A stretch of 64,000 nucleotides of DNA from Campanula takesimana (taxonomy: Eukaryota; Streptophyta; Magnoliopsida; Asterales; Campanulaceae): NCBI GenBank assembly GCA_026119855.1, contig JAOWBW010000322.1:620001-684000 (forward strand), written 5' to 3'. Below are positions 32,520-44,800 of this stretch, piece after piece (position 1 is the stretch's first letter; each line of letters begins with the position of its first letter). A model generated the notes under the pieces. It did not search any database. It had not been told where the DNA came from and was given only the letters and a program-made list of their open reading frames with translations. Both the position numbers and the translations under genes were made by a program.

Positions 32520-34980
32520 CAAGATGGACGACCGTTGAGAGAGACCAATCTTGACCATTAGTTCTTGAAACCGAGCACGGAGAAGTGGTTTAGTGAGTAT
32601 AACAGCAAGCTGATCATGACTGGAAATAAACGAAACACGGAGTGCATTGTTCTAAACTAAGTCACAAACAAAATGATAGTCTAGGGCAAGATGTTTTATT
32701 CGAGAATGAAACCTTGGATTAGCTGCAACGTACGTAGCACCCAAATTATCACAATAGATGACAGGAGTATCGGTAGTCGGCATGGCTAGTTCTCGAAGCA
32801 GATTCTGAAGCCACAGTACCTCGGCTGTAGTGGAAGCAACGGCACGATATTCTGCCTCTGTGGAAGACCGAGCATGGGTACGTTGTTTACGAGAACTCTA
32901 GGAAACAGCATTTTTACCCAAGTAAACAATGTAACCAGTAGTGGAAGTGTAAATATCCATATCCCCAGCCCAATCAGCATCAGAAAAAGCATGAAGCGTA
33001 AGAGGAGAGTCACGACAAATAAGTAAGCTGTGAGTAATAGTATCAGCCAAATAGCGAAGAACACGCTTCAAGGCAAGCCAATGATCCTCGGTAGGCTTGT
33101 GCATAAACTGAGACAAACGATTCACAGCAAAAGAAACGTCCAACCTTGTTAATGACAAATACTGTAAGCCACCAACAATAGTACGATAAGCAGTCGGGTC
33201 GGCCAAGGGTGTGCCACGTGTGGCAGAAATAGGAGGCTGAGGTGCCATCGGAGTAGGCATGTGTTTAGACTCATCCATCTGAGCCATGTGTAACAAATCC
33301 TGAACATACTTCTGCTGGCTAAGAAAAATACCATGAGAATGAGGAATAACCTCAACACCCAGAAAATACGAAAGTGTCCCAAGATCCTTGAGAGAAAACC
33401 GAGCAGAAAGCTGAGATATAAATAACTCTAGCAGATCACTGTGAGAACCTGTGACAATAATATCATCTACATAGACAAGTAGATATAAAATACCACGAGA
33501 ATGATGTAGAGTAAATAAAGAGGAGTCAGTGACACAGTTCTTGAACCCAAGATGTAGCAAATATGTACGAAGCTTAGTATACCATGCACGCGGGGCCTGT
33601 TTCAAACCATATATAGCTTTCTTCAATTTGCACACATGAGAAGGGTGAGAAGGATCAACAAAGCGAGGAGGCTGTGCCATGTACACATCATCAGTGAGAG
33701 AACCCTGTAGGCATTATTAATGTCAACTTGTCGAAGAGGCCAGCCACGAACTGTAGCTATGGTAAGAATGGTGCGAACTGTAGCTGGTTTAACCACAGGA
33801 TTGAAAGTCTCAGAGTAATCTATGCCCGGTCACTGATGAAAACCTTTGGCAACTAACCGAGCTTTGTAGCGATCAATAGATCCATCAGGGTTGTACTTAG
33901 TACAAAAGATCCATTTACACCCAACTAAGTTCTGAGAAGAGGAAGGAGGGACAAGCTCCCAAGTGTTGTTCCGAAGAAGGGCATCAAATTCAGACTGCAT
34001 AGCTTGACGCCAAAGGGGATTCTTCAATGCTTGGGTGATGTTGGTCGGTTCAGATGACTCAAGAGGGGAAGTGGCATGAAGATTGAGCTTACAGATAGGC
34101 TTCCGTATATTATTCTTAGATCTGGTAACTGGTCCTCGGGACTGAGGGGGCAAAGTAGGGGCCTCGAATGAAGTGGTGGTAGAAGGGACAGAAGGACCGG
34201 TTGGTTGGCAGAAGGACCGGTCGGTACAGACAAGGGAGCGGTCGGTTCTGTGTGAGGTGGCAGGGGAGGACCGAGCGGGTTAATGGGGTAACCGATTGGT
34301 CCTTGTGTAATCGAAGAGTTGGGATTGTGGGGTGAGGATGGAGGAGAGTGTTGCGTTGTCGGCGAGGCAGTAGTAGTAGGGTGGGGCCGAGTAGAAGGGG
34401 GAAGTAATAGTAGGGAGATGGTGCACCATTGATCAACAGTGGAGCGGTCGGTGGGGGCTTGAGAGGCAAATGGGAACTCCGTCTCAACAAACTTTACATG
34501 GCGAGAAGTATAGATGTAATTGGTTTTGGGGTCAAGACAATAATAGGCACTCTGAGTGGCGAAATACCTAACAAACACACATGGAGTGGACCGAGAGTCA
34601 AGTTTGTGAGATGTGTACGGACGGAGCCACATATAACAAGGACACCCAAAACTACGAAGTTTAAGATAATTGGGGGGTTGATTATGGAGTATGGAGAGTG
34701 AAGCTTGAGTGTGGGTGTGGGCATGCGATTGATGAGATGACACGCAATGGCAAACGCATGAGTCCAATAGACACTAGACATGAAGGCATAAGAGAGAAGG
34801 GACAGTCCTGTTTCGACAATGTGGCGATGACGACGTTCAGAATATCCATTATGTTCAGGGGTGTATGGAGGGGAGGTGAGATGTTGGATACCATGGGATG
34901 CTAAGAGAGGACGGAGACCAAGATATTCACCACCATTGTCACGGTAGATGGTTTTGATGGAGCGACCGACTCATCTAAAA
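32520..34980 (-). pseudogene. Copia pol remnant: integrase C-half, RT and RNase H
   Basis: From right to left on the minus strand come an integrase tail (AFAIACHLINRMPTPTL, then FGCPCYMWLRPY), a Pro/Thr-rich linker, RT (PLWRQAMQSEFDALLRNNTW, then KARLVAKGFHQ), RT with YLLVYVDDIIVTGS, and RNase H (SSTEAEYRAVA, IYCDNLGAT). Stops interrupt it at about 33828 and 32898 and a frame change lies near 33700, so it cannot give a working enzyme. Confidence 0.9.
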
Positions 34981-35164
34981 GTTTAAGCTGTTAGAGAGAG
35001 CACCCACAATGTATATCATGCTCATACTCACACTCCCCCTCACGTGCAAACGTGGATTTAGTATAGGGGTGCAATCGGGTAAATATGTTTATAAAGTTTT
35101 AAGGATAAATGCAAGCGAGAATATTCGAACCCTGGACTTTGCCAAACCTAGAGCTCTGATACCA

Positions 35165-35353
35165 TGATAGACAATATCGAGGGAATAATTATTTGCATTG
35201 AAACTCTCTTGAATATTTACAATACTGTCAAAGATATATATATACACGCGTATCTTGACTACCAAGTTTCATATCTTGACTACCAAGTAACTAGCTATAC
35301 AAATAGAATTGGGAAAGTAAATAACTAGACTAATTTAGGTATATCTCTAAAAA
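35165..35353 (-). repeat. 5' LTR of the truncated copia element
   Basis: It starts TGATAGACAATATCG and matches 32325-32511 with scattered differences, more than in the other LTR pairs of the window, so this is an older insertion. Confidence 0.88.
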
Positions 35354-35687
35354 AACATAACTAAATGCATAAAAATGTAAATTTATAACTATGACATTTA
35401 TTTCAGGACAGCACGAGTCTCCGTTCCGGTATTCCTCCATACCAAACTAGCCAACTCCAACATACTTTTGGTAATAAAAAGAAGCTGGGAAAAGACTATA
35501 CATGATTCTTTAATTAAAAAAAAACCCAAAAACTGGACTAAAATCAGTTAAATTAACATTGTTGAATCAAAAAGACAAATACTTGATAGGTATAAACATT
35601 TTATATCTATCCTAATACACCATTCTATAGCTACCCACTGTCCGCAATTCACACACACAGCATTCAACATAATCCATGATGTGGCTA

Positions 35688-35725
<38 letters not shown>

Positions 35726-35933
35726 AATTATAGAGAAAAGAAAAAAGAAACTCAATTCCATAATAAAACTGTGAATTTATTAAAGTTCTCAGATGGTTTT
35801 CTGGATGTGGTAAAAAACTTATGCAGAAAAACACACATAAAAGTACAGTACACAAGTAAGAGAGCTGCTAAATATAACAGGATAATTATCAAGATTTTTA
35901 AACTAGCACAAATAAGAGTACATCAAGTCATTC
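35354..35933 (-). other. Intergenic and 3' UTR of the nucleotidyltransferase gene
   Basis: An AATAAA-type signal (TTTATT at 35776-35781 on the plus strand) lies about 155 bp past the stop codon at 35934 and probably ends the mRNA. A pure A tract of 34 bases (about 35691-35724) lies beyond. Nothing else is seen. Confidence 0.5.
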
Positions 35934-38900
35934 TTACCTCCTTCGCCCATCGAACTCAGGAAGCATATATTGAGGAATATGATTTGACTGGATAGCCGCT
36001 CCTGTATTGTGACTAGGAATTTGTTGATTCGTCCGTCCCCAAGGAGTCCAACCATCTACGTGTCGAACTTCTTGTGCTCGGGGGGTCCACTCAACTTCCC
36101 GCTTTACAGCCCTCCAACTTTCTTGAACCTTTCCTCCCCATCCATTCTGAACTGGCTGCGTTTCCTGTGACCTCAACTTTGAACCTTCAGATTCCCAGTT
36201 CACTTCTTGTGTACCATACCTCCAGGTAGGAGGTGGTTCAACAGTCCAGTTAGTTTTCTGTTGTGTTGCTGCTGCTGCACCCCATCTGTCTATAGGTACC
36301 CCACCACCACCCCACCCTTGTGTTGCGGGCCCCCTCCAGCTCCCTGCACCTCCCCAACCTTGACTAGTTGACCCTCCCAAGCTGACCGCATTTGTTCCTC
36401 CCCAACCCTCATTGACTCTAATCTTTTTCGATAAATGTTTGAAAGAAGTTATTTGGGTTATGGGGTCCACACTATGTGTAGGGACCCCACCCCAACCTTG
36501 CATGGGTTGACTTCTTTTTGTCATACTTGAAATGGGGTTAGAAGTCGTATTTTGCTGAGCTGGCACAATGGGTGGGGCCTTAACTGGGTTCACTGCAACG
36601 AGAGGATGTGGCACATCTACAGTGCCAAATAGAGAGTCTCGTAACCTGGGTCCGCCAGTGTAACCGTACATGAAAGTACTAAGAAGCCGGATTGAATGTT
36701 GGATACACTTGTAAATATCTTCAACTTGCGACTTTCCTACTGCCCTTGAAACATTTTGGGATCGATCCGTGAAATCCTCAACCTGTAAAAGAACGATAAC
36801 AAGTAATGAGGGCAAATTACAAATAAGGGTCCAAAGTTTGGGGGTCGTTCATAGAAAGAGTCCGATGTTTCAATTTTGGCGATTAAGGGTCCAAAGTTAC
36901 CAAACGTTAGCAAATAGGGCCTTTTGACAGAATCGTTAGAAATATCAGTTAAATCATCACGTGCCGAGTGCGACTTAATTGAGATTAGTTTGGTCATTTC
37001 ACGTGGGCATTGAAAGAGGATAAACATCACCAGTACATTCATGAGTTGATCAGTCAACAGTCCATATGCATGTATATAGGATAAGTTAGAAACATTCATT
37101 GCTTAGTTCACTGTAGCATTCATTGTTTAGATGATTTCTATGTAAACAAGCCTGTATATATATATATCAGTAAATCAACATCTCCCATCAAGCTGGGATT
37201 TTCTTCATTCTCTCATTCTCTGCCTTTTCTTTCATGGTATCAGAGCAGGTCGATAGGGCCTCCTCAAAATAGTCGTCTAAGTTCTTACTGCTCTCTAATC
37301 GTTGCTGAAAACCATGGGTTCTGTGACTGACCAAAATTCTCCTTCGACTCCTAAGAGCTCATCTTCCTCTCCTTATCCTCCCCTTCCAGTCAACTTCAAC
37401 CCACAGTCTCTTATGTCGAATACCATTCTGAATGATCAGAATTACCTCATATGGCGTTCTCAATTCTTATCCATTCTCAAGACACATAATCTTGTCCGTG
37501 TCATCTCTGAACCTTTTCCATTTCCTCCTACCCTGACTGACAACACTCCCAACCCAGAATATGTCTACTGGTCAAATGCTACCCACCTTGTTCTTTCTTG
37601 GATTCGAGCCACTTCAAATGAATCCATTCAAACCCGCCTCATATCATGTGAAACAACACCAGAAGCTTGGAATTTGCTGCAACAACACTTCTCTTCCTCC
37701 TCTAGAACTCATATCCGTACATTAAGGAACCGCCTCAATTCACTCCGTCACAAACCTGATCAATCAATCAATGAATACCTTCTCGAAGCTAATTCCATTG
37801 CTGCTGCATTAGCCGCAGCAAACTCTCCCATTTCTGATGCTGATTTTATCGACCATGTCCTAGATGGCCTTGGTGCTGAGTACAAGGAGTTCATCACCTC
37901 TTTAAATACTCGTCCCACCACCACTGTTCAAGAGCTATCTGATCTTCTTAAACAAGAAGAAACCCTCCTGAAGAAATTCTCCACCACACCCACCCTCGCA
38001 CTTGCTGCAAACAAAACCACCAAAACCAATACAACTTCATCCGCTCCTCCCAAACCTGTGACCAACAATCATAGAACCAATCACCAAAACTACCCCAACC
38101 CACTTAACTTTTACCCAGCTCGTGGACAGAATTCTTCTAGAGGTCACAGACAAAAAAATTCCAAGGGTCGCAACAACGGGCAAGGCCGTGGGCGAGGTTA
38201 TAATCCCAACTATAATCCACCACTACTTCCAACCCCTAATGCTCAAAAGTGGCAGATGTCTCCTCATCAGAACTCCTGTGGGTTTGATCAAACATGCCAA
38301 TTATGTCATCAGCCTACTCACCTTGCATCTGAGTGCCCAGACCGGTATAACTCTACATACTCCGCAGAGTACTCTCCAAGTCCAGTCTACAATCCTAATT
38401 GGTTCCTTGATTCAGGTGCTACGCACCACATCGCTTCTTCTCCTAGAAATTTTGCTCATATTCAGCCATATACGGGTAAAGATTCTATTATTGTGGGTAA
38501 CGGTGCTCAACTTCCAATTTCCCATGTTGCACAATCACAAATTTCTTCTCATTCTAGTCCACTTCATCTTAAAAATATTTTTTGTGTTCCTTCGATTCGC
38601 AAAAATTTGTTATCCATTCGTCAATTTTCTAACGATAATGATGTCTTTTTTGAACTTGACTCTCGTGGTTATCGTATAAAGGACAACAAGACGAAGGAAA
38701 CAATTCTTTCTGGCAGTAATTGTGGTGATCTCTATACTCTCAAGTCGTTTCATCCATCCTCCAATTCTCTTGCATTTGTGGGCGAAAAGACAAATTTTGA
38801 TACTTGGCACGCCCGTCTTGGTCATCCAGCACATCCGATCGTCAAGTCTGTTGTTAAAGCCTCAAGTCTTCCTCTCCAAGGTCCATTAGCGAGTAATAAT

Positions 38901-41836
38901 TTTTGTCATACATGCCCATTAGGTAAATCTTGTAATTTGCCTTTTGAGGCACGTCATTTTCATTCAAAATCCCCTTTATACTTGTTACATTTAGACGTAT
39001 GGGGTCCTTCCCCGGTCCCTACTTCTAATGGTTATCGATTTTACTTGTCTATTGTGGATGATTGTACTCGCTATACCTGGATTTTCCCTCTTCGTCGAAA
39101 GTCGGATGTTTTCTCAGTCTTTATTTACTTTAAGCGCATGGTTGAAAACAATCTCTCTCGTGAAATAAAAGTCGTCCATACAATTAAAGTAATTCAAACG
39201 GATGGTCACTTACTCACTGAGTTCTTAAAAACCTATGGTATTTGGCACCAAATTTCATGGCCTTATACACCCCAGCAGAATGGTGTAGTTGAAAGCAAGC
39301 ATCGCCACATCGAGTCAGTTGGACTTTGCTTACTGCATAATGCTCATTTACCTTTGCATTTTTGGCTTGATGCTTTCTCCACTGCAGTGTTTTTGATTAA
39401 CAGGCTTCCTATGAAACAATTGAAGTACGTTTCTCCATATGAGAAGCTCATGGGAAGACGTCCAGATTTCAGGCTTATGAAGGTTTTTGGTTGCATTTGT
39501 TTTCCTAATTTGGTTCCTTATAATCGTCATAAATTGCTGCCTAAAACCACTAAGTGCATTTTTTTGGGATATGATTCCTCTCATAAAGGCTACAGGTGTC
39601 TCGATCCGGTTTCAGGCCGATTGTACATCTCTCGTCATGTCCTTTTTGATGAAAGGAATTTCTTTTACCAAGCACCACAAGTAGCCGTGTGCAATCAGTT
39701 ATCAAATTCATCCGGCAAGTCACCGCATGTCACTTCTGTTCGGGAAAATCATCCTTCTAACCTTGCTCCTACTACCAGCAGTGCATCATAAGATCCTATC
39801 CACACTCCGGCAGCAACAAGAAAATCACAACGACCCGCTTCAACTACATTCACACCTGCTGCTGCTCCACTCGTTCCTGCTTCATCCCCAAAGGAGCCCT
39901 CTCCATCCCAGTTCACTGCTGCTCCTAATTCAAATAAGGAACCCATGAGTCATCCAGAGTCTACTCCGAGCAATACTAATGAAAATTTCCCAAGCAATCT
40001 GATAAGTACCTCTTCCGACTCATCCTCTGCAGAGTTAGGCAGTTCTTCACCCGCATTAAAATACAAAAGTGTGAACAAGTTGATATACGGCACTTCCCCA
40101 CACCGACTTCATCCCACCTTCTTGGCTGAATCCGAGGACACTCTCAACTTTGAGCCATCCACTTTTAAACAAGCTGCAAAATTTTCTCATTGGCAAGAGG
40201 CAATGAAAGAGGAAATGGCTGCGTTGTTTAAAAATAATACTTGGTCGTTGGTTCCACCTCCATCCTCAAAAAATATAATTGGCTCTCGATGGGTCTTTCG
40301 AGTTATGCGACGATCTGATGGATCCATTGAGCGTCACAAAGCCCGTTTGGTTGCAAAAGGATTTAGTCAGCAAGAGGGAGTTGACTATAATGAAACATTT
40401 AGCCCCGTGGTTAAACCATCGACTATTCGTACTGTACTCGCCTTGGCTCTCTCTAGAAATTGGCCTTTGCAACAACTCGATGTTCGTAATACATTCCTTA
40501 ATGGGGTGATAACTGAGGAGGTTTATATGGCCCAACCACCGGGATTTATTGACCCCTCTCCTCCGGACTACGTGTGCAAACTCCATCGAGCACTCTATGG
40601 TTTAAAACAATCTCCGAGGGCTTGGTTTCATCGCCTTCAGGATTTCTTACTTCAGCATGGGTTCAGTAACAGTAAGTCTGACTCTTGTTTGTTCACTCGG
40701 CACCAATCTAGTCATACTCTTTACTTGCTTGTGTATGTCGATGACATAATTATAACAGGCAGTAATTCTTATCTACTTCAACAATTCATTAGTACACTAT
40801 GTGCTACTTTTGATACACGTTGCATGGGTGAGCTTGGGTACTTTCTAGGCCTTCAAGTACAACGGAGCAGTACTACTTTAACAATTTCCCAAACTCAGTA
40901 TGCTTCTGAAATCTTAAGTCGTTTTGATTTGCTCGATTGCAAGCCCGCAGCCACTCCATTAACTCCCCACACTCGGCTCTCCGCTCATGAAGGTGAACCA
41001 CTTGCTGATCCTACAATGTATCGCAGCCTCGTTGGTGCTTTGCAATATCTTACTTTAAGTCGTCCTGATATATCATTTGCTGTGAATCAAGTCTGCCAAT
41101 TTATGCACAGTCCACGCTCTCCGCACCTCAAAGCTGCTAAGAGGATTTGTCGCTATATTAAGGGTACTTTGACTAATGGACTCACCTTTCATGCCTCACA
41201 TGACCTCAGTCTTTATGGATATTGTGATGCAGATTGGGCAGGTGACCCAGATGATAGACGGTCCACAACAGGTGCTTGTATCTTCCTTGGTCCTAATCTG
41301 TTATCTTGGGCTGCAAAGAAGCAGTCCACTGTATCTCGGTCGAGCAGCGAAGCTGAGTACAGGGCTCTTGCAACTACTGCCTCTGAGCTACGATGGTTTG
41401 GTTATCTATTCCGTGAACTTGGAATTCCTCTTCTCTCTCCCCCACAAATTTATTGTGACAACAAGTCAGCCATTCAACTTGCTCGTAACCCGGTTTTTCA
41501 TGCCTGCACTCAACATATTGAAATTGATTATCATTTTGTTCGAGAATTGATAGTTCAAGGTGCTCTTCAAGTCCACTTTACTCCATCAGATTCACAGGTT
41601 GCAGAAATTTTCACCAAAGGACTTTCGCGTGATCGATTTCTTATTTTATGCTCCAAACTCAGTCTTTACTCTGTACCGTTTCGTTTGAGGCCGGGTGAAA
41701 GAGGATAAACATCACCAGTACATTCATGAGTTGATCAGTCAACAGTCCATATGCATGTATATAGGATAAGTTAGAAACATTCATTGCTTAGTTCACTGTA
41801 GCATTCATTGTTTAGATGATTTCTATGTAAACAAGC

Positions 41837-41873
<37 letters not shown>

Positions 41874-44800
41874 TAAATCAACATCTCCCATCAAGCTGGG
41901 ATTTTCTTCATTCTCTCATTCTCTGCCTTTTCTTTCAGGCATAACCCCAAAATAATGGGTTTTTTCCATTTTAGACCCCACATTGCAAAAATCCTAAGTT
42001 TGGACCTCCAAATTTCGAAATAGTTGCCCAACTTTTGATCCAAATTGAAAATTTTCCCCAAGTTTGGGCCCCAATTTGAAAACTTCCCAAAGTTTGGGCC
42101 CCAGTTTTGGAACACCCCTAAGTTTGGACTTTTGACAATATTTTGTCATTCAACCGCAAGCGTTGATATGCACCACCACCATTTCACCACTTAAAAAATA
42201 CAAAATAAAGAACTACCACCAGACCCACATATTTATACCTCATTACCATATCACCACTTTCCAACTACTGCCATTAGCTAAAGTTAACAATCATATATTC
42301 ATTAATTATCCAACATATACAAAATATTATTTGAAAGCTTTCTCACGATATTATCAAAAGATGTATGTTAGTAAAATAAAAATCTATAAACCTAATTTAT
42401 TGTAAATTAAACATTAAGAATTAAAAAATATTATTCTTAAAATAAAGGTGAGTTTATCTTGAATGAAAAAGTGTGAGGACGGGGACTAGTTTGAATTATA
42501 TAGGTTTTTTAACAATAGCCATTAATAGCTAACACTTAAACGGGATTTATTTATTTATTTGACAAATAGTAATATAGGGTCTAAAGTTAGGGGACATTCT
42601 CAAATTGAGGTCCAAAATTCTGGGCATTTTTAGGATCTAAAAGTTTGGCCCTCGTATTTTCTAACGTTGCGACATAACCAAAAGTCCACTTAAAATTTAC
42701 ATACTTACCCTTATTTGTAATTTGCCCCAAGTAAAGATTTCAGTAGGCCTCTACTTGAGCAACATTTGAACCCTAAGTAGTGGTAAACCATAGGTTTCAA
42801 AATATAAGGGCCAAACAATATACTCCCTCTGTCCCATAACAATGTGCATACTTTTGAGTGTGCACGGGAATTGTAGTGGATAGTTGTTGTGAGTATGAAA
42901 AGTGAGTAGGAGAAAGAAAGTGGGGTAGGGAATAGTAGTGGATAATTGTTGCGAGTATGACAAACGGGTCGCAATAAATAAAGAAACATATATAATTACT
43001 ATTTTGAGAAAGTGTGACTTATCAATGGGACGCCCAAAAGGGAAGTTGTGCACATTGTTATGGGACGGAGGGAGTATATATGTATGTGTGTGTAAACATA
43101 TATATGTAGATATACATATATGTGTGTGTATTCATAATTTCATATGTATACACACACACACACACACACAGGGGGGGGGGGTTAAAAGCTTACACTCATG
43201 ACGGCAACTTTAGAATCCCATACTTTCGATATCCAAGATCCTTCATATGTGCTAGCACATAAACCTTTGGCCCAAAGCTTTTCAATAGAAGATAGCTGCA
43301 GGGAAAAATTTAGAAATCACCAAATGGTTGAGGATGTTAAAGGAGTATTTAATGAATTCTGGAGACTCGCCTCATGTAAGAAAACATTCCAAAAGATCCT
43401 CCTTTCCCGAATAAAGTAAATAAAAGGTATTAAATGTAGAATTACCTTGAGTAACAAGGACACAAAGAGCTCAGCCAAAGACTCTTTATTGCTTCTTCCA
43501 TAGTTCTTGAAACTTCTTACTGATCTCTCGACAGTTGCGACATCATTTCCATCTAAAAGATTTCACCAAACTTAACGTAAATAATGGCTGATTTGAACAT
43601 TGATTTGTTGATCTATAAAGCACCTTGAAAACATGGACCAAATGTTGCAACCAATGTATATGACGAAGACATAACAGGAACGTAAAGTGTGTAGAAAAAG
43701 CCCTCCACCGCAAGAATGAATGTCTTTTTTTTGGTCCAAAATGAATGTTTTTTTTAATAACTTTGACCCTAAATGTCTTTTTATCATTTATTTTCCACAT
43801 TTCGTTATATACATGCAAAACTACAAGTTCAGAAGTGGGTACCAAAAAATACTCATGATATTTGCCATCAAATTTTACATTTTCAAATTGTCCCTGAAGA
43901 CATTCTTTTTGAGAGGGAAGGAGTAACAAGTATTACAGTACCAAAAAAGGAACAGTTGTTATCGGGCATGGTATAGTTTATAGTATTACCTTTTAATATG
44001 GCAGAAAATGGAGGTAAAATGGGAGGATTTCGAGTCTACAAAGTAGGAAACAAAATATGATTACGTAAATGCATGACAACACAGAGAAAAACAGAATACG
44101 AAATGTAATGCTTGTGACTTCATACCTGTAAATGGAAGGCTACAAGTAGTATAATGGATAACGAATTCAAGGTGTGATCCTTTGAGCTGTTAATTTTATG
44201 TGCTTTTGCCCAAGTTTTCATCTGCAAAATGGGGTAGTTTGAACCAAATGAGATCCTACAAAAGGCATATGGGAATACCAAACAAAAAGAAAATCTTGGA
44301 ATAGAACATTTTTTATGATACGGACATAGAAGGTTATTCAAAATTCGAGAAAGTGGAAATATAACTGAGAAGCAAAGTACTCCCGTCCTCCCAAATTAAA
44401 CGTCCTTTTTTGTTTGGACACATTAATTAAGAAAATCTTCTGTTTCCAAATTTTCCCTTCTACTTTCACATTTCAAAAGTCCGTCAACTGTAGGATTCAA
44501 GTAATTATTATTCATTTCCCAACAACAGCCAAAATAGAGAGAGAAAGAAAATGTGCTGGAGAAATAATTATTGGAACTAGAACCAAGGAACATTCACCAT
44601 GGAAGCTAAGGTTATAATTGGAATAGTAGGATAGAAGGGGTGTCAAAAGAAGAAAGAGGACTTCTATTTGGGATATCAGAAAAAAGTAAAAGAGGACGTT
44701 TAATTTGGAACGGGGGGATTAATACTTTAGAAATTAAACATTTGTTAAAGTCTTTATGCAGGTTGTCTACTTAGGAAGCTGCATGATATGTAGAGTTTTG

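Larger units (their letters stand above)
32325..35353 (-). mobile_element. Internally deleted Ty1/copia retrotransposon
   Basis: Short LTRs (187 and 189 bp) flank a 2.65-kb interior. The target duplication AACAT is at 32320-32324 and 35354-35358. The primer-binding site TGGTATCAGAGC (initiator Met tRNA) is next to the right LTR, so the element reads on the minus strand. Gag, protease and the first half of integrase are missing. Confidence 0.92.
37011..41937 (+). mobile_element. Nearly intact Ty1/copia retrotransposon in an intron
   Basis: LTRs of 224 and 242 bp, target duplication GGCAT (37006-37010 and 41938-41942) and primer-binding site TGGTATCAGAGC (37235-37246) define the element. It lies opposite in direction to its host gene. 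The LTRs look the same apart from the length of a (TA)n tract, so insertion was recent. Confidence 0.95.
36809..42727. mobile_element. Mutator-type MITE (about 0.99 kb) split by a copia insertion
   Basis: The left end GGGCAAATTACAAATAAGGG (36810) is repeated inverted at 42709-42727. Flanks CAAGTAATG and CAAGTAAAG match in 8 of 9 bases, fitting a 9-bp Mutator target duplication. Inside the left end GGGTCCAAAGTT occurs twice, as in the related element at 63008-63950. The copia element 37011-41937 lies in it, in the last intron of the nucleotidyltransferase gene. Confidence 0.7.

Noticed and set aside
34024..34767. A separate proline-rich host gene
   Set aside because: It is the integrase tail and linker of the truncated copia element.
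42163..42405. Small Lys/Tyr-rich plus-strand frame
   Set aside because: AT-rich body of the split Mutator MITE with no homology signal.
43543..43929. Minus-strand frame next to an exon of the nucleotidyltransferase
   Set aside because: Only 43552-43446 and 44035-43990 carry the family's motifs, and the frame between them is intron.
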